The position numbers were made by a program, and so were the translations under genes. Under the pieces are notes generated by a model. It saw only the letters and a program-made list of their open reading frames with translations. It had not been told where the DNA came from and searched no databases. DNA of 64,000 nt from Spinacia oleracea (lineage: Eukaryota; Streptophyta; Magnoliopsida; Caryophyllales; Amaranthaceae): assembly GCF_020520425.1 (NCBI RefSeq), contig NC_079487.1, forward strand, positions 11,827,501 through 11,891,500. The letters run 5' to 3'. This document shows, piece after piece, positions 22,401 to 31,500 of this stretch (its first letter is position 1; every line of letters begins with the position of its first letter).

Positions 22401-22678
22401 GAACCACTGCCATGTCGACACCTAGTACGATGAGTATGAGTCTTGTAACAATCTCCACATAGCCAAATTCCCATACGACGAAAGGTCACCTCAGCCGAAG
22501 TAAAAACCTGCAAATTGGTAGTAAGGGAATGACGGGTAGCATCCCGCACACCAAAGCAACAGTGACGATCCCGTAAGTGAGTGAGCAGAGAACTCCTCAC
22601 CAAACCACGCCCACCTCCATCCTGGCACCCGCTAAGTCCCACAAAAGGGCAATGAAACTTCTCCACGGAAGCCGCCAT
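19487..22678 (-). pseudogene. RLE-type LINE protein: zinc finger / reverse transcriptase / PD-(D/E)XK-like endonuclease, one stop
   Basis: The likely start is the ATG near 22678 (MAASVEKFHCPF). An N-terminal zinc-finger-like stretch follows (CPF...SGC...LLTHLRDRHC). The RT has motif A LLVDFQNAFNLVD, motif B QQGDPLGPLLFSL and motif C WYLDDGTIVGD. A single in-frame TAG at 20954-20956 comes shortly after the catalytic motif; the same frame then stays open to 19487. The C-terminal part has a CCHC cluster (CSAC...GDHAVSC) and a segment RPADILLYSWDGGVDVCVDL that looks like the acidic core of a restriction-like endonuclease. No APE endonuclease precedes the RT. Zinc finger, RT, CCHC and RLE in that order is the layout of R2/CRE/Utopia-type elements. 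I recall similar proteins annotated as reverse transcriptase domain proteins in other plants, but cannot check. Confidence 0.75.
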
Positions 22679-22769
22679 ATCAAAGCACTTCAACCGCACT
22701 GAATCTGAAACCTCAACCAAGAAACACAACCTCACAACGCAACAACCACGCAATGCCACCAAACACAAC

Positions 22770-23520
22770 GCAATTCACAAGCACCGACCGCTACGACAAT
22801 CAAGAATAACAAGAACGCAACCCACACTACTTCACCACCACAATAACCCTAACGCCAAAGCACCGGAAAACACTGCAACACCACAATAACCACCGAAACA
22901 CAACACACCACACACCACAAAAAACGTCCGCAGCACACCGAAACAGAGAACCGCTACCACACCGATCGAAACAGAGATGACAATACTGCCCGAAGTAATA
23001 AACCCGTGCAAATGCTTTAACCATGCACGTTGCACATTGAAAAACCTCCGATTACACCCACTGCGAAAACCTATGCGGAAATACCAAATTGAAACTGCCA
23101 CCCACAGCGAACGCAACACACCCACAGCGAATGCAACACACCCACAACGTCGAACCAGAACCTCCACGCCTGAACAAATCACCAAAAGGAACCCACGAAT
23201 GGCAGAGAAAGAAGTCACGAACCTGATCGAAACACCAAAGCCCGAATTGAAACTGACACCCAAATTGACGGAACTGATCGAATCCCCAACCTGAAACCCG
23301 AAATGAAACTGAACTCCCGAAATACCTGCAACCGAACCCACGAAGCTGAAAATGATGCCGCAAAAAACCACCGGAAAATGCCTGAAAAACCCGACAACAC
23401 CCGAAAACGCCACCAAAAACCACCGTGAAACTGCCTGTAAACTGCCTGAAAACGCCGACCCTTTACCGCACCCTTCGCCGGACCGAGCTGCTGCTACCTT
23501 CGCCGGAAAATGAACGTGCT
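22770..23520. other. 5' region of the RLE-type LINE, no gene seen
   Basis: GC-richer than its surroundings, with recurring CCGAAACTGCCTG-like and CGCAACACACCCACA-like words. Open frames on both strands have no recognisable domain. It probably holds the LINE's promoter and leader. Confidence 0.5.
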
Positions 23521-23580
23521 AATAACCAGCCCTAATCGCCATAACCATCGCCATAACTATCGCCCTAACGTACGTGTTTG

Positions 23581-23628
<48 letters not shown>

Positions 23629-23630
23629 GC

Positions 23631-23661
<31 letters not shown>

Positions 23662-23675
23662 TACTATTATTATTG
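23581..23675. repeat. (TTA)n microsatellite
   Basis: About 30 TTA units with one interruption (GCTATT) near 23629. It lies at the 5' boundary of the RLE-type LINE. A poly-Leu frame through it is an artefact. Confidence 0.9.
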
Positions 23676-23819
23676 GTATATATTTATATCATTGTTATTA
23701 TTACTATAACTTAATACTATTATTTCTTTAATAAAAAAGAATGTTGTTGTAGATGCAATTAAAATCTATTATTTAAGGCATAAAAAAAATATTAACAAAA
23801 CATTCAAATTCATCATGTC

Positions 23820-24740
23820 TAAATTAAAACCATTAAGTCCATATCAGAAACGATATGATCAGATCATGTCCATACCAGACTTGATTTTTACAGATCGAAA
23901 CCATTATATATCCATACCAGAACCGGTATGATCACATAATATCCAGATCATAACTGATCTATAAAGATCATATCCAGATCATGTTTAGATCTCCAAAGAT
24001 CTTGTCTAGATTAGAAATGATATATAGATCCTTACAAGTCATGTCCGATCCTTACAGAACCAATATGTTCAGATTAGAACCGATTTGTACAGATATCATG
24101 TCTAGATCAGAATCGATATGTCCAGATTAGGACTGGTCTAGATATCGACTATGTACAGATTATGTTCAGATCAGAATGGATCCGCAGAGATCATGACCAG
24201 ATCAGAACTGATTTGTAGAGATCATGTCCAGGTCAGAACTGATCTATACAAATCATGTCCATATAGGAATTGATCTATATAGATCATGTCCAGATCAGAA
24301 TTGATATACAAAGATCAAGTCCAGATCAGAACCGATTTGTCCATATCATAACCCATATATTCGGATCGATCTATCTAGCTAGATCATGTCTAAATCTGTA
24401 CTGATTTGTCAAGATCAAGTCCATATCAAAACCTATATGTCCAGATCATGCCCAAATTTGAATCGATCTATTTCGATCAAAACCGATCTGTCTACATCAT
24501 GTCCAAATCAGAACTTGTCTATATAGATCATGTCCAGACCAAAACGTTTCTGTATAGATCATGTCCAGATCTGTACTGACCATGTTCATATTAGAACTGA
24601 TTTGTTCATATCATATCCAAATCAGAACCAAATTTGTACATATCATCCCCAAATCAGAACCGATCTGTAGAGATCATATCCAGATCAGAAATGATATGTC
24701 CAGATCATAATCCCTCTATCTAGATCATGTCTAGGTCCCT
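23820..24740. repeat. 31-bp degenerate minisatellite inside the TIR element
   Basis: Roughly 30 units of about 31 bp built on GATCATGTCCAGATCAGAAC followed by (C/T)GATCTGTAnA. Units have drifted substantially and lack unique spacers, so this is a tandem array and not a CRISPR-like array. Confidence 0.8.
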
Positions 24741-25028
24741 CTAATATAAGAAATAGTTAAATCATGTGAAAAGTAAAATAAATAATAACAATATTATAAA
24801 TTTGTGTAACACTTATTTTACAGGTAAGTCGTTTAATATTAATAAATGTAGATTTTTGTTTAAACTCAATTTTGAAATCAGATTAGACAAGATCAGATCA
24901 GACCAGATCAGAAAAAATAAGTTCAGATCAGGGATCAGATCAGAAAAAGTAAGTTCACATAAGATCAGATCAAATCAAATCAAATCAGACCAGATCAGGA
25001 GAAATAAGGTGATCGAAACGGGGCCTTA

Positions 25029-25161
25029 ATCTCATATCTAAATCTTTCTTATTGCTCCTTTGAAGAATTTACAATTACATATTTACCAATTTTAAGTTTT
25101 AGATTTTGTATTTACCCCTCTATATAATGTAATTTCAGATTTATTATCTTAATTTATAAAA
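25029..25161. other. AT-rich spacer
   Basis: No gene or repeat recognised. It ends with the left copy of the 9-bp target duplication of the next MITE. Confidence 0.5.
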
Positions 25162-25502
25162 GACAAATTTGTCAAAAATTACCTTATTAAATCTGATTTT
25201 TGCGAGAAATCAACTACCTTATAACAAAAATGTTGTAATTGACTATCTTATAAAAAAAATTATGATGTAAGATACTACCTTTAACTAAATTTTGAACATA
25301 TTTAAAATCGAAATTCCGGGATTGACTTTACCATGTATTTCCCGTGGCATCTGAAATGAGTAACTTAATGGCGCGTGAGGTGCATATCCTTAAGGCTCAT
25401 AATTTGGACAAAGGTAGTATATATTACAACATAAAGTTTTTATAAGGTAGCTTCTCATAAAAATACGATTTTATAAGGTAGCTAATTTTTGACAAATTTT
25501 CC
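25162..25502. mobile_element. Mutator-type MITE with 9-bp target duplication
   Basis: Ends GACAAATTTGTCAAAAATTA and, inverted, GGAAAATTTGTCAAAAATTA. Similarity continues inward for about 60 bp (ACCTTAT..., GAGAA..., CTACCTTATAA). TTTATAAAA flanks both sides (25153-25161 and 25503-25511). A 9-bp duplication with long TIRs fits Mutator-like elements. Length 341 bp, no coding capacity. Confidence 0.75.
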
Positions 25503-25913
25503 TTTATAAAACAATGTATTCATCATGTTTTTAATAGATTTTATCCAACTTTCCGTCAACGCGGATCATAATTTAACAAATTTATTGGAATCCGTTAATG
25601 AAGAGGAAAAGATGGCTTGCAAAGAAGAGAATGAAAATGGAGAGATAAAGGGCGCAAACCATCATAACCAAGGATTATTGTTCCTCTATTACACTCACGT
25701 ACCCATCATAACCTAAGAAGGCTAAGATTGCTCCAAAGAAAAGACCTAACACCAAACTTATTCCTCAATTTTCAATTTTTATAAAACTTACTCCCCATTT
25801 TTATCTTTGAGGAAAAAAAAATCACAAATACATGAGACTCTCAAGTGCTTGAAATTAAGTATTTCAAGTTTAATTAAGAAAATAAAAAAAAAATCAAAAT
25901 AATTCTACTCTAT

Positions 25914-27534
25914 ATTATTAAAGTAAAGTGGTGAAAAGTGAGAGTTAAGCAAAAGGTCATCCAAGCCATCTCATGCATTAGGCATTTTGGACCATTAATC
26001 TCGCTTGATTGAACTTCATCCAATTCTCCTAACACATTATCACAACATTCAATTCACAAAGAAGCATTAATTATGTAATTAAATTTTTAATAAAATCTTA
26101 ACATATTTGTTTAAATTACTAAACTCACTCTTTAATTATATTCTCTTATCTTAATTTCCTGATTAACCACTCAGCTCCATATTGATGATGATTTAATTTT
26201 CCCATACTGTAATATCTTAAATGTTACGATCATTTTTCTTACGTACTTACCTCTTTATACAATTAATTTACAATGCTATATGTTTTTCTTAGAGGAAGAT
26301 CACAAAAATTATAATTTATTTTAGAGAATTGAATTATATAAAACCAATATGCATACATATGTTTGACAGTGTATATACAATTTTTTACTTTAATATAATC
26401 AGGAATCCATGATATTGAAACGTAAACTAAACATGACTTCTCCATTTTAAATTTTACATTTTATATTTATAAAATGATTAGATATACAAGTAAGCTACAA
26501 TATGTTAGTACGTACTTGTTTTGAGAGGGGGAAAATTTGGAGCAAACATTTTTAAAATGATGTTCTCTCCGTACTTTTTAGGAGTTACACTTCGACAGGA
26601 TAAAGTTTTAGGAATATGAATTAATTTTCTTGTAATAAGATATAAGTGTGTGGATGTGTTAATTCTTTATTGTAAATATTCGATAGTGAGTAGATAATTA
26701 TTGTGAGAAAAGATGATGTGAGTATGTGCGGACTGTTGAGCCTTTGGAAGAGGAAACAAAATATTATATTTGAGAGTGGAGACCATGAGAGAAGAAACAT
26801 GCATGATACATGTACGTACTATTTTAATGTAGAAGTTTCCTTTATACGGAGGGAGTAGTTTTGATAAACGAAATTATATATAAAAGATAATTCATTTTGT
26901 GTTTGGCAAAATATTTTTTTCCATCTGTTTTATTTTTTATATTTTAAAGAAGTTGTGCAAATGCAAGGGTAAAAAGTCATCTAACCAATTTTATGTTATA
27001 CTTCGTAGATAACACGGACCATTGTTCAATCAAGATTATTTTTTTAATTATCATTAGATTATCTTAGAACATCATTATTTTAGTAGTTGGACTAGATCAT
27101 CAATCAAAATGCATGACAAAAAATCGAGTTTACATTGGTTGATGAATTTATTAAGATTAAATATTAGAATTTACAATCATAAACATTGGTTAAGAATTTG
27201 TCGTGTAGTTTTAGAATTTTAGGTGTTTCGCATACTCGCTCCTTCTGGGCTTTTTTATAAAAAAAATAAGATGGGATACTATTTTTTTGGTAATTATAAG
27301 ATGGAATATTAGATGAATTACTATTCCTTCTTTTTTTTCCATGTTTTATAAGTGCTAAGTTTTTTAGATAATGTACTTATCACACAAATTGTTTCTTATG
27401 TTTTAACTTTTTTTCGTTTCTATACATACTCTAATTGTTATTGTAAAATCTCAAACATGCATCGCGTGCATAAATACTATTGAGTAAATGACATGATAAT
27501 AAATAACCCGTACATTAGCACGGGCATAGACTAA
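25914..27534 (+). mobile_element. Non-autonomous Helitron
   Basis: The 3' end is typical: CCCGTACATTAGCACGGG hairpin, six bases, then CTAA at 27531-27534 followed by T. The 5' end is placed at TCTACTCTATATTATTAAAG (25914), a usual start for this plant group, but the preceding base is T rather than A, so that edge is less sure. A Stowaway-like MITE sits inside. Confidence 0.55.
26565..26855. mobile_element. Stowaway-like MITE
   Basis: Left end CTCTCCGTACTTTTTAGGAG; right end TTTATACGGAGGGAG followed by TA. The TIRs match the CTCCCTCCGTnn consensus loosely. The left flank reads TT rather than TA. Confidence 0.5.
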
Positions 27535-27647
27535 TTCAAAATTAAACAGAATTAAAGAAAACTTTAAGCTAGTTACGATAGATTGCCCACACAAAAGAAA
27601 GAAAGAAAAAAATTGGCGAGAATGGTGAAGATTTTTTGGCCTGATAT

Positions 27648-27936
27648 TGTTAGATAATGATTCAAATTAATATTTATTTTGTTAGAGTTTTTCTAGGAGT
27701 CAGTAACTTAGTGGTTTACAAGTCATGGACTAATGGGAATAATGGGCTAAAATTAATGGGATAAGTTTTCTGATTTAGTTAGTTAGTGGGTTATCATGGG
27801 ATTATGTTTCCCTTAATTTTAGGTTTATTAGTTATCTCTAGCAGTATATAGATATATGATGTACGTGTATTTTGATTCAGAATGCAATGTTATTCGCTTA
27901 TTTCTTTCACTCTATTTCACATTAATTTATTCAACA
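27648..27936 (+). repeat. 5' LTR of the gag-only element
   Basis: 289 bp, TG...CA. It contains a TATA-like GTATATAGATATATG near 27845. Confidence 0.9.
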
Positions 27937-28130
27937 TGGTATCTAGAGCTCCAGGTTAGATCCATACCAAAAAAAAAGAGAGGGTGAGAGAAAGGAACAA
28001 ACACAACAGTTTGTTTCTACCGTGAGAACATACAAAAAAAAAGTGTGAGTTGTGAGAGTCAAGAAAGCAACGTAGCTCTCTTTTCCATTATTGTGAGAGT
28101 TTGTTTGTGAGTGAATTAATTGTGTGGAGT

Positions 28131-29033
28131 ATGGCGATTAATGGTAGTGGTTCTAGTTCTCAGCCCCTAATCTCATTGTTTAAGGGGGAGAATTATCATT
28201 TATGGAGTCTCAAGATGAAAACTATGTTCAAGTCTCAAGAGTTGTGGGATATGGTGGAGAACGGGTATACGGAACCGGCAGAGGCACCGGCTGAACCAGA
28301 TCAAAGCCTACGGGAAAATAGGAAGAGAGATGCAAAGGCTCTGTTCTTTATCCGATCGGCATTGGATGATGAAAATTTCCCACGAATTTCCGCTGCGTCA
28401 ACATCGAAACAAGCGTGGGAAATCATCAAGCAGGAGTATTTTGTTGATAAGAAGGTAATTGCTGTAAAATTACAAACCCTTCGTACACAATTTGAAAGTT
28501 TAACAATGACAAAGATAGAATCAATTCAAGATTATTTGTCTAAAGTGTCTTCAATTATTAGTCAAATGAAAATATACGGTGATAATATCTCAAATGAGTC
28601 AATTGTGGGCAAGGTGTTAAGGAGTTTGAATAGTGATTATAAACATATTGTGACTGCAATTTTAGAGTCTAAGGACATATCAACTTACACATTTAATGAA
28701 TTGATGAGTTCATTAATGGCTCATGAGGAGAGAATAGATAAGTCTACGGAAGAAAACGTCGAGGAGAAAGCCTTTCAAGTTACGGGGCAAATGTCGGGTG
28801 ATTGGTATTATGGTGAAGGTCGTGGTCGCGGTATGAGTAGTCGTGGTTGTGGTCGTGATGGAGGTGGTCGTGGTCGATTCGAAGGACAACGTCAATCCAT
28901 GAGTAGCGTTCAATGCTACTATTGCAAAAGGTATGGTCACAAAGAAGATAGGTGTTGGGATAAGCAACGTGTTGAGAAAGAGCAAACCAATTTTGTTCAA
29001 AATGTTGAAGGAGAAGAAAGTAACCTCTTCTAG
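28131..29033 (+). CDS. Gag protein of the gag-only copia element
   Basis: 300 codons from the ATG at 28131 (MAINGSGSSSQ); an upstream in-frame ATG at 28101 would add ten residues. The N-terminal two thirds are the copia gag (UBN2-type) domain: FKGENYHLWSLKMKTMF, AWEIIKQEYF, LQTLRTQFESL, VLRSLNSDYKHIV. A Gly/Arg-rich linker (GEGRGRGMSSRGCGRDGGGR) comes next, then a CCHC zinc knuckle, CYYCKRYGHKEDRCW. By family knowledge it forms the particle and binds RNA. The frame is intact, which suggests retained function or recent origin. Only about 140 bp, without a protease, separate it from the 3' LTR. Confidence 0.9.
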   Translation: MAINGSGSSSQPLISLFKGENYHLWSLKMKTMFKSQELWDMVENGYTEPAEAPAEPDQSLRENRKRDAKALFFIRSALDDENFPRISAASTSKQAWEIIKQEYFVDKKVIAVKLQTLRTQFESLTMTKIESIQDYLSKVSSIISQMKIYGDNISNESIVGKVLRSLNSDYKHIVTAILESKDISTYTFNELMSSLMAHEERIDKSTEENVEEKAFQVTGQMSGDWYYGEGRGRGMSSRGCGRDGGGRGRFEGQRQSMSSVQCYYCKRYGHKEDRCWDKQRVEKEQTNFVQNVEGEESNLF

Positions 29034-29176
29034 TCGTGTGTTCTTGTGTGTCGAGAGTTCGTGTTGAGATTTTTTTTAAAAAATGTCAGAGTTCAAGTCG
29101 GAGTCGACCGCAATATGGATCGTTGAAGACAATAGCAAGGTTGAGCAATTGTACGTGATTTTGGATCAAGGGAGGA

Positions 29177-29466
29177 TGTTAGATAATTATTCAAATTAAT
29201 ATTTATTTTGTTAGAGTTTATCTAGGAGTCAGTAACTTAGTGGTTTACTAAGTCATGGACTAATGGGAATAATGAGTTACAATTAATGGGATAAGTTTTC
29301 TGATTTAGTTAGTTAGTGGGTTATCATGGGATTATGTTTCCCTTAATTTTAGGTTTATTAGTTATCGCTAGCAGTGTATAAATATATGATGTACGTGTAT
29401 TTTGATTCAGAATGAAATGTTATTCGCTTATTTCTTTCACTCTCTTTCACGTTAATTTATTCAACA
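29177..29466 (+). repeat. 3' LTR of the gag-only element
   Basis: 290 bp. It is a near copy of the 5' LTR with scattered substitutions and is preceded by the purine tract AAGGGAGGA. Confidence 0.9.
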
Positions 29467-29471
29467 GATAT

Positions 29472-30060
29472 GCCATGGATGCGAAAACCACTAAGCTTGT
29501 GAATTAATTGGAGTTGTTGTTGATTAGACTCGAAAAGAACAATTAGCTTTTTTTTTTTTAGTAAAATTGAGTTTGTATTAACTGGACGGGGTAATTGTTT
29601 TAAGGATGAAGTTAGTTGAGGAAGAAAGTAACATGGGCTTGTTGTGATGAATTAAGAAATACTGAATGAGTTGTAGGGGATTAAGAATGGAGAAGGCCGG
29701 GTAGGAAGAAGAGAGAGAGAAAGAGAAGAAAAAAAAAACTATATAGGTGTAATGCCGGAAAATGCAGTTAACTACCGGATTTCGGACAAAGGTGGTCTTT
29801 TGATAAAAAAATTTATGATTTAGGTTTCTTCTTGTAAAATTCCTTTTAAAAGGTGGTTTCACATAAAATCAATCTTTGTATTTTAAAAAGTGGTTTCTTG
29901 CAAATTTTCCTATTAATTATTCATTTCAAAAATTTTATTTCTTAGGACATTCTTAGATTGATAGTAATATATTAAGGGATAATTCAACTGGTTGCCAACT
30001 TAATTATGTCGATGTTGCACGCATCAGTATGCGTTGGCTATGATTGTTACATAATTAATC
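29472..30060. other. Spacer with a possible MITE end
   Basis: AT-rich. Near 29785-29910 the words AAGGTGGTTTC and AGTGGTTTCTTGCAAATTTTCC resemble the right arm of the Mutator-type MITE at 25162-25502, but I found no matching left end or target duplication. Nothing else recognised. Confidence 0.35.
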
Positions 30061-30089
30061 AGGTACGACTTTGATTAGGAATTGAAGTT

Positions 30090-30097
30090 TATAAAAA
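30090..30097 (+). promoter_or_regulatory. TATA box of the cysteine-rich protein gene
   Basis: TATAAAAA, 51 bp before the ATG, leaving a short leader of about 25-30 nt. No upstream element could be named. Confidence 0.55.
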
Positions 30098-30147
30098 GCC
30101 TGGAAATCCATAGATAAGAGCACCAGAAAATTAAGATAATAAGATAC

Positions 30148-30519
30148 ATGAAAACAATGAGTAACTTTAAGGTTGTTCTTGGGCTTATGGTTGCCGTTAT
30201 TCTGATGGTGGCGACTAATAAAGTCGCCGCACAGGATGAATGCACTCCAGTAAACACCCTTTGCAACACTCCTAATGAGTGTTGCCCGGGTTATGAATGC
30301 AGACAATTCGAGCTCGAGGCTCATACTTGCCAAACGTGCCCAGGACTTGGTGCTTCTTGCAGTAAAATCTTCACTCAGTGTTGCTCTGAGCTCTCGTGTG
30401 ACGGCTTCTTTTCCGGTACATGCCATCCGTGCCCCGGGGCTGGGGAATCATGCAGTCTATTTACCCCTTGTTGCTCGAACTATACATGCGACGGCTATTT
30501 TTCGGGTACATGCGGCTAG
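30148..30519 (+). CDS. Secreted protein of three tandem six-cysteine (knottin-like) modules
   Basis: 123 codons, intronless. Residues 1-29 form a signal peptide (FKVVLGLMVAVILMVATNKVAA), with cleavage probably before QDEC. The mature part has 18 cysteines in three blocks: C32-C39-C45C46-C51-C61, C64-C71-C78C79-C84-C92 and C95-C102-C108C109-C114-C122. Each has the spacing C-x6-C-x5/6-CC-x4-C-x7/9-C of the inhibitor-cystine-knot fold. Modules two and three are closer to each other (both with a DG(F/Y)FSGTC ending) than to module one, suggesting a later duplication. Single-module knottins of plants are often antimicrobial or inhibitory, but the role of this protein is unknown. A TATA box lies 51 bp upstream. 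A start at Met4 (MSNFK) is also possible. A decayed relative lies at 18921-19180. Confidence 0.8.
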   Translation: MKTMSNFKVVLGLMVAVILMVATNKVAAQDECTPVNTLCNTPNECCPGYECRQFELEAHTCQTCPGLGASCSKIFTQCCSELSCDGFFSGTCHPCPGAGESCSLFTPCCSNYTCDGYFSGTCG

Positions 30520-31180
30520 ATCGATCGTGCTATATCTAGCTACTGCTGCAAATATCTAATTATATAACAATGATTTCCTTCTGTACGTTGTTTAATTGAT
30601 TTTATTATTAAAGTGTATCATTTGAATTTGCTTTTTTATCTTGCTTCTTGCAATATATCTTGTATGTCCAAGCTAATCTCTATATTATAAGGGAATTTCT
30701 GGGGTCTAAACATTTACTCGAAATGGAGGGAGTATTTATATGAAAAATTATACTTCCTTCGTTCATTTTTACTCGCAACGTTTGTTTTTTTCACGCATCA
30801 TCGTTTTCCGGCAGGTAGGCTCGCTCAGTCGCTCACTTCTCGCTGCTGTCAACTACTCGACTGGTGAGGTGGTGAAACATTGAGTGTACCTATGAGGCAG
30901 GGAGGGCGTGAGGGAGGAGGAAATGTGAGGGGGCAGCGATTCAGTTCTGGGCGAAGCGAAGGGGAGTTTTGACGGTGGTGGAGGAGGCGATGGATTTAGG
31001 AGGTGGTGGTGGTGGTTGGGCAGTTAGTTATAATGTGAAGAAAATTGATTTGGGGAGGAATCGATTTCAATGTTCTTTCAAAGAAAATCAGAGTTGGGGA
31101 AAGAAAAAAGAAATGGGTGGGTTGATTAGGGAATTAATTGGTGAGTTAATTAGACATTAATGAAATATGTCGTTTATTAT
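30520..31180. other. 3' flank and spacer with Stowaway-like tips
   Basis: After the gene, the words ACTCGAAATGGAGGGAGTA (30715-30733) and TACTTCCTTCGTTCATTTTT (30751-30770) look like two Stowaway tips pointing away from each other; no full element was delimited. A G-rich stretch (30890-31020) holds short frames with no recognisable product. Confidence 0.4.
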
Positions 31181-31500
31181 TTGGTGTATTAAGTATTGAA
31201 ATAGGGGTAGTTGGGGTATTAAGTATTGAAATAGGGGTATTTTATGTATTAGTGAAACTTGATAGGCATTTAATTGGTGAATTATGGCAAAACTCTGTGG
31301 TATTTCATGAAAAATTCGATTGGTTTATTATAGGGTCAATAACGTCATTAAAAGTACTTGGTGTATTAAGTATTGAAATAGGGGTAGTTGGGGTATAAGT
31401 ATTGAAATAGGGGTATTTTATGAATTATTGAAACTTGATGGGCGTTTGGTGAATTATGGAAATACTCGGGGGTATTTCATGAAAAATCCGTTAATTTTAT
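31181..31500. repeat. Direct duplication, about 165-bp unit
   Basis: GGTGTATTAAGTATTGAAAT...GGTATTTCATGAAAAATnCG occurs twice in a row (starting about 31181 and about 31361), with small indels between copies. Each copy itself begins with two near-identical 30-bp subunits (GTATTAAGTATTGAAATAGG). Confidence 0.75.

Larger units (their letters stand above)
19386..23580 (-). mobile_element. LINE with restriction-like endonuclease (RLE) architecture
   Basis: Minus-strand non-LTR element: a long 5' region (about 22770-23580, no credible gene), one coding frame, a short 3' UTR (19436-19486) and a (TAA)n tail. A second (TTA)n tract lies at the 5' side (23581-23675), so the insertion may have gone into a microsatellite of the host TIR element. 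Base composition is clearly more GC-rich than the AT-rich surroundings. Confidence 0.7.
19264..25025. mobile_element. Large TIR DNA element (PIF/Harbinger-like), non-autonomous
   Basis: The left end starts GGCCCTGCTTAATTCACCTT and the inverted right end starts GGCCCCGTTTCGATCACCTT; about 20 of the first 25 bases agree. TTA flanks both ends (19261-19263 and 25026-25028). TTA duplication with a GGCC start suggests PIF/Harbinger. Subterminal GATCAGATCAGA runs lie at both ends (about 19310-19385 and 24880-25010). No transposase is visible. The interior is a 31-bp minisatellite plus a later LINE insertion. Confidence 0.6.
27648..29466 (+). mobile_element. Gag-only copia-type LTR element (TR-GAG-like)
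   Basis: Two short LTRs (27648-27936 and 29177-29466) starting TGTTAGATAAT and ending TTTATTCAACA flank a 1.24-kb interior. GATAT is duplicated on both sides (27643-27647 and 29467-29471). TGGTATCTAGAGCTCC after the 5' LTR is a tRNA-iMet primer site, and AAGGGAGGA before the 3' LTR is a purine tract. The only gene is gag; protease, integrase, RT and RNase H are absent. Such elements must use enzymes of other copia elements. The LTRs differ by roughly ten changes, so it is older than E1-E3. Confidence 0.9.

Noticed and set aside
22832..23416. 194-codon minus-strand frame rich in Val, Phe and Gly
   Set aside because: Lies in the 5' region of the RLE-type LINE, has no domain and overlaps other equally long frames.
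23510..23731. Poly-leucine frame
   Set aside because: Direct translation of the (TTA)n microsatellite.
23820..24740. Regularly spaced repeats that could suggest a CRISPR array
   Set aside because: Units are continuous, degenerate 31-bp repeats without unique spacers, in a plant genome and inside a transposon.
25525..25716. 63-codon plus-strand frame
   Set aside because: No recognisable motif, no promoter or splice context, next to a MITE.
29757..29910. Possible second Mutator-type MITE
   Set aside because: The right end resembles the element at 25162-25502, but the left end matches poorly and no 9-bp duplication flanks it.
30969..31160. 63-codon Gly/Trp-rich frame
   Set aside because: Composition-driven by GGTGGT repeats; no support.
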